6,924 nucleotides of DNA from Candidatus Saccharimonadota bacterium (GTDB lineage Bacteria; Patescibacteriota; Saccharimonadia; Saccharimonadales; Saccharimonadaceae), in the NCBI GenBank assembly GCA_905373345.1, contig CAJPSU010000037.1, positions 1 through 6,924 on the forward strand. Direction: 5' to 3'. The number at the start of each line of letters is the position of its first letter. The first letter of the stretch is position 1. A program made the position numbers and the translations under genes. Below the pieces are notes generated by a model. That model was not told where the DNA came from. It saw only the letters and a list, made by a program, of their open reading frames with translations, and ran no database searches. This document shows positions 5,321 to 6,924 of this stretch, piece by piece.

Positions 5321-5470
5321 TTTTTAAAATTTCCCCACCGATTTTTTAGTTGTAAAAGGTTTTCTAGCGAGGTGTCTACCATAAATGATAGGATGGTGCG
5401 GCTTTTAGTCGGCAGAGCCGACCGCGCTACGCGCTCTTGCCCTGCGTGTTATGCGGCTAACAAGAGCACA

Positions 5471-5496
5471 AAAAGGACGGCTTGCGCCGTCCTTTT
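5471..5496 (+). terminator. Strong hairpin terminator, probably bidirectional
   Basis: AAAAGGACGG (5471-5480) pairs perfectly with CCGTCCTTTT (5487-5496) around CTTGCG. The run of A before the stem gives five T on the other strand. It would end any RNA made from the gene-free stretch. Its last T is also the first base of the next extended -10. Confidence 0.75.
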
Positions 5497-5504
5497 GATA
5501 AAAT
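5496..5504 (+). promoter_or_regulatory. Extended -10 promoter of the 270-residue membrane protein gene
   Basis: TGATAAAAT has the TG extension and a near-consensus -10. The ATG at 5511 lies 6 bases after the box, so the mRNA should be leaderless. Bases 5496-5514 match 17 of 19 at 236-254, the promoter of the trpS leader ORF. The upstream position for a -35 is inside the terminator. Confidence 0.65.
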
Positions 5505-5510
5505 AGAGGC

Positions 5511-6323
5511 ATGGAGAAGGTCCTAAATTGGTATACACAGAATAAGGATTATATTGACCTTAGCAAAGACATTGTGTTTGTCGTAGGTGCTGTTGCGACA
5601 TTCGTCGGCTTCTATCAGTTCATTAAATTTCTCATAGAGAGAAAAATTCTTAATAAAAGACAAGAAATGGACAATGATGCTAGGCTATATCGAGAAATTT
5701 ATTCTAAGCTAAAGGCTTATGTTGACAGCTATGAGGTAACTCAAGAAAAACTAATAGATATGGGTATTCGGTTGCTCTATATAAAAAACTACCCCTACAA
5801 GCTAGATAACGACGGTTTTCGGCAAGAGCTTTTTTATTATGTTTTCGACGCAGGACATAAAGCTAATGGCTATATATCTGGAAAAGGTATTTATATTTTA
5901 AACTTCTTGCGGTACTTTGATAATTGCGTTTACGTGAATCCCAAAAATGGTAAATGGTTTATTGACGAAAAAGGACGCTCATTCAGAAAATATAAAGCTC
6001 TAAAATACGAGCATTTACTAATGCGCATACCGTTTGCGAATATTTTTGGCTATGATTTTGACTCTGACTGGTCAGATAAAGGCGAACCTGTTTTCTATAC
6101 TAAGTATAAGTACACAGACTGGAGGCTGTTTGCTGATGATATGGAAGCTCTCACTCTGAAGAACGGCGAATACCCGTATAATCGTTTTTCTTTACGAAAG
6201 AGCAAGAGAACCAGACGAATTCGGTCATTCTTTCGTAAATCGAAGAATAAACTCAAAGGTTATTTATACGATAGAAAAATCAAAAAGAAACTCAAAGAAA
6301 AACACTCAACGAATCAACGATAA
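5511..6323 (+). CDS. Unrecognised 270-residue protein with one N-terminal membrane helix
   Basis: I do not recognise the family. Residues 20-42 form one membrane helix (IVFVVGAVATFVGFYQF inside it), followed by a charged helical stretch (43-90) with FIKFLIER at 37-44 and RLYREIYSKL at 58-67. The middle (90-225) is rich in Tyr, Phe and Trp and looks like a folded domain. The last 45 residues are strongly basic (SKRTRRIRSFFRKSKNK...DRKIKKKLKEK), which would suit binding to nucleic acid or membrane. The ATG follows an extended -10 by 6 bases with no Shine-Dalgarno. Base composition is clearly more AT-rich than the left half: line 5641-5700 has 17 G/C in 60, line 2461-2520 has 35. It is convergent with the next gene, 17 bases between stops. 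An accessory or defence role is only a guess. Confidence 0.8.
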   Translation: MEKVLNWYTQNKDYIDLSKDIVFVVGAVATFVGFYQFIKFLIERKILNKRQEMDNDARLYREIYSKLKAYVDSYEVTQEKLIDMGIRLLYIKNYPYKLDNDGFRQELFYYVFDAGHKANGYISGKGIYILNFLRYFDNCVYVNPKNGKWFIDEKGRSFRKYKALKYEHLLMRIPFANIFGYDFDSDWSDKGEPVFYTKYKYTDWRLFADDMEALTLKNGEYPYNRFSLRKSKRTRRIRSFFRKSKNKLKGYLYDRKIKKKLKEKHSTNQR

Positions 6324-6340
6324 ATAGAAACATCGCCCTG

Positions 6341-6811
6341 CTAAATCTGAGTGTCCTTGCTCGGTTTCTTTTCTTTCGGCTCCTCATACATTGAGGCCAG
6401 ACCTGCGATTGATATGCCGAGCGTGAAGAAAGCCACAAATGAAAACAATAACCACGCAAGTATCGTTAATGCTATGTGAGCTGAATCCATAGCCCATAGT
6501 GCGAAAATATAGGATAAACCGCCACCGACTAATGCAACCACTATCACTGCAATCATATTTGCAATGTTCAATTTTCTATTTGTTCGACGAAGTAGTCGTT
6601 CAGCTTCTATTTTGAGTAGTTTTGCTATATCACCTCTAGCTTTGGTGGTGTCGGGTAGGCTGGCGTATATATCTGAATACTCTTTTAATCTCTGCGTCAT
6701 CTTCGTACTAGCGTTCTGCTCGTTCAGAAATTTGACAAACGAAGTCAAAAACGACAATGCGGCAACGGCAATACCTGAAATAAGTGGAACGTTGTTTGCT
6801 AACCAGTCCAT
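6341..6811 (-). CDS. Unrecognised 156-residue protein with three membrane helices
   Basis: Helix 1 is at about residues 7-29, a charged helical region follows (30-80, with FVKFLNEQ at 25-32 and RLKEYSDIYASL at 41-52), then a helix pair at 83-107 and 112-140 with a short loop, and a hydrophilic tail (EEPKEKKPSKDTQI). Its general build resembles small membrane proteins with an internal cytoplasmic coil, including some 2TM effectors of nucleotide-signalling defence systems such as SLATT, but no signature proves this. AAGGAG (6817-6822) precedes the ATG by 5 bases, so unlike its neighbour it has a Shine-Dalgarno. It ends in TAG 17 bases from the stop of the convergent gene. No terminator is visible between them, so the transcripts may overlap. 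Confidence 0.8.
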   Translation of the reverse strand: MDWLANNVPLISGIAVAALSFLTSFVKFLNEQNASTKMTQRLKEYSDIYASLPDTTKARGDIAKLLKIEAERLLRRTNRKLNIANMIAVIVVALVGGGLSYIFALWAMDSAHIALTILAWLLFSFVAFFTLGISIAGLASMYEEPKEKKPSKDTQI

Positions 6812-6816
6812 GTAAA

Positions 6817-6833
6817 CTCCTTATATTATTATA
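6817..6833 (-). promoter_or_regulatory. Promoter -10 and ribosome binding site of the 156-residue protein gene
   Basis: On the minus strand TATAAT (6833-6828) is followed by AAGGAG (6822-6817) and the ATG at 6811. RNA starting near 6821 would have about 10 untranslated bases containing AGGAG. The TG extension is missing (TAG instead). An alternative -10, TATAAA, lies at 6842-6837. Confidence 0.55.
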
Positions 6834-6842
6834 CTATTTTAT

Positions 6843-6866
6843 AGGGTTTTCCTCCACCCCGCAAAA
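6843..6866 (-). repeat. 24-base inverted repeat, right copy
   Basis: Read on the minus strand it is TTTTGC, GGGGTGGAGGAAA, ACCCT, matching the left copy at 22 of 24 bases. It ends 31 bases before the start of the 156-residue gene, on that gene's coding strand. The pair encloses both accessory genes. The perfect hairpin that overlaps the left copy is absent here. Confidence 0.7.
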
Positions 6867-6924
6867 ATAGGTTCACTAAACCAACAAAGAACAACCCGCT
6901 AAAATAGATAGTGTAAAAGCTAAT
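6867..6924. other. Window end, no gene seen
   Basis: This short stretch has a weak GGTT/AACC hairpin (6870-6882) and a TAAAAT (6900-6905) that could be a -10 for a gene beyond the window. AACCC at 6893-6897 is complementary to GGGTT at 6844-6848 in the right repeat copy. No start codon lies at the leaderless distance from the possible -10. Confidence 0.4.

Larger units (their letters stand above)
5108..5510. other. 403-base gene-free stretch with several hairpins
   Basis: I find no convincing protein gene here. From left to right it holds a T run after the tRNA; a small GCCC-GTGA-GGGC hairpin (5133-5144); a possible -10 box (5207-5212); a structured segment (5219-5320); one copy of a 24-base inverted repeat (5290-5313); an ACCAT/ATGGT hairpin (5378-5397); a GTCGGC-AGA-GCCGAC hairpin (5408-5422); a 7-bp GCTCTTG/CAAGAGC stem with a 21-base loop (5433-5467); and a strong terminator (5471-5496). 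Such hairpin density with a terminator at the end suggests at least one non-coding RNA, not empty spacer. Confidence 0.6.

Noticed and set aside
5294..5506. 70-residue plus-strand ORF in the gene-free stretch
   Set aside because: It reads through several hairpins and the terminator at 5471-5496, starts with GTG inside the repeat and shows no protein-like pattern.
5108..6924. Direct repeat of the tRNA-Thr 3' end as an att site
   Set aside because: I looked for the GGTTCAAGCCCCGATCG region downstream and found only GGTTCA at 6870, too short to count.
1..6924. CRISPR array or transposase
   Set aside because: No regularly spaced repeats and no reading frame with transposase, integrase or Cas features.

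Overview
The window looks like bacterial chromosome from a small-genome lineage, most likely Candidatus Saccharibacteria or another Patescibacteria. This is inference from compact gene packing, divergent housekeeping proteins, extended -10 promoters placed almost on start codons, and tRNA genes with encoded CCA. I could not run a phylogeny. The genetic code appears standard: TGA ends the pseudouridine synthase gene, and the other genes end in TAA or TAG.

Left part (1-4274), housekeeping. The window opens in the 3' end of rpsI (ribosomal protein S9), closed by a clear terminator. A 245-base leader follows. It holds an extended -10 promoter, a 23-codon ORF with one Trp codon, a 16-bp long-range helix spanning that ORF, competing downstream hairpins, and a second extended -10. 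Next comes a tight gene string: trpS (tryptophanyl-tRNA synthetase), an RluA-family pseudouridine synthase, a holB-like DNA polymerase III delta' subunit, and a membrane-anchored TPR protein. The first three overlap, and the internal genes use GAGG-type ribosome binding sites.

Middle part (4275-5107), tRNA region. tRNA-Thr(TGT) and tRNA-Tyr(GTA) share one promoter and a terminator. A 94-residue two-helix membrane protein follows, then tRNA-Thr(GGT) with its own extended -10.

Right part (5108-6924), accessory-looking. After tRNA-Thr(GGT) there is a 403-base gene-free stretch with several hairpins and a possible pseudoknotted RNA. Two convergent, unrecognised genes follow: a 270-residue protein with one membrane helix (+ strand) and a 156-residue three-helix protein (- strand). 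Both are visibly AT-richer than the left part and share a similar N-terminal helix plus juxtamembrane motif. They are flanked by a 24-base inverted repeat differing at 2 positions, each copy lying upstream of the gene it points toward. No integrase, transposase or tRNA-derived direct repeat is visible.

The best candidates for something undescribed are: (1) the trpS leader with its near-leaderless mini-ORF, and (2) the repeat-flanked two-gene membrane module next to tRNA-Thr. A recurring TGnTAtAAT, 6 nt, ATG layout suggests that genes at promoters are largely leaderless, while operon-internal genes keep Shine-Dalgarno sites.
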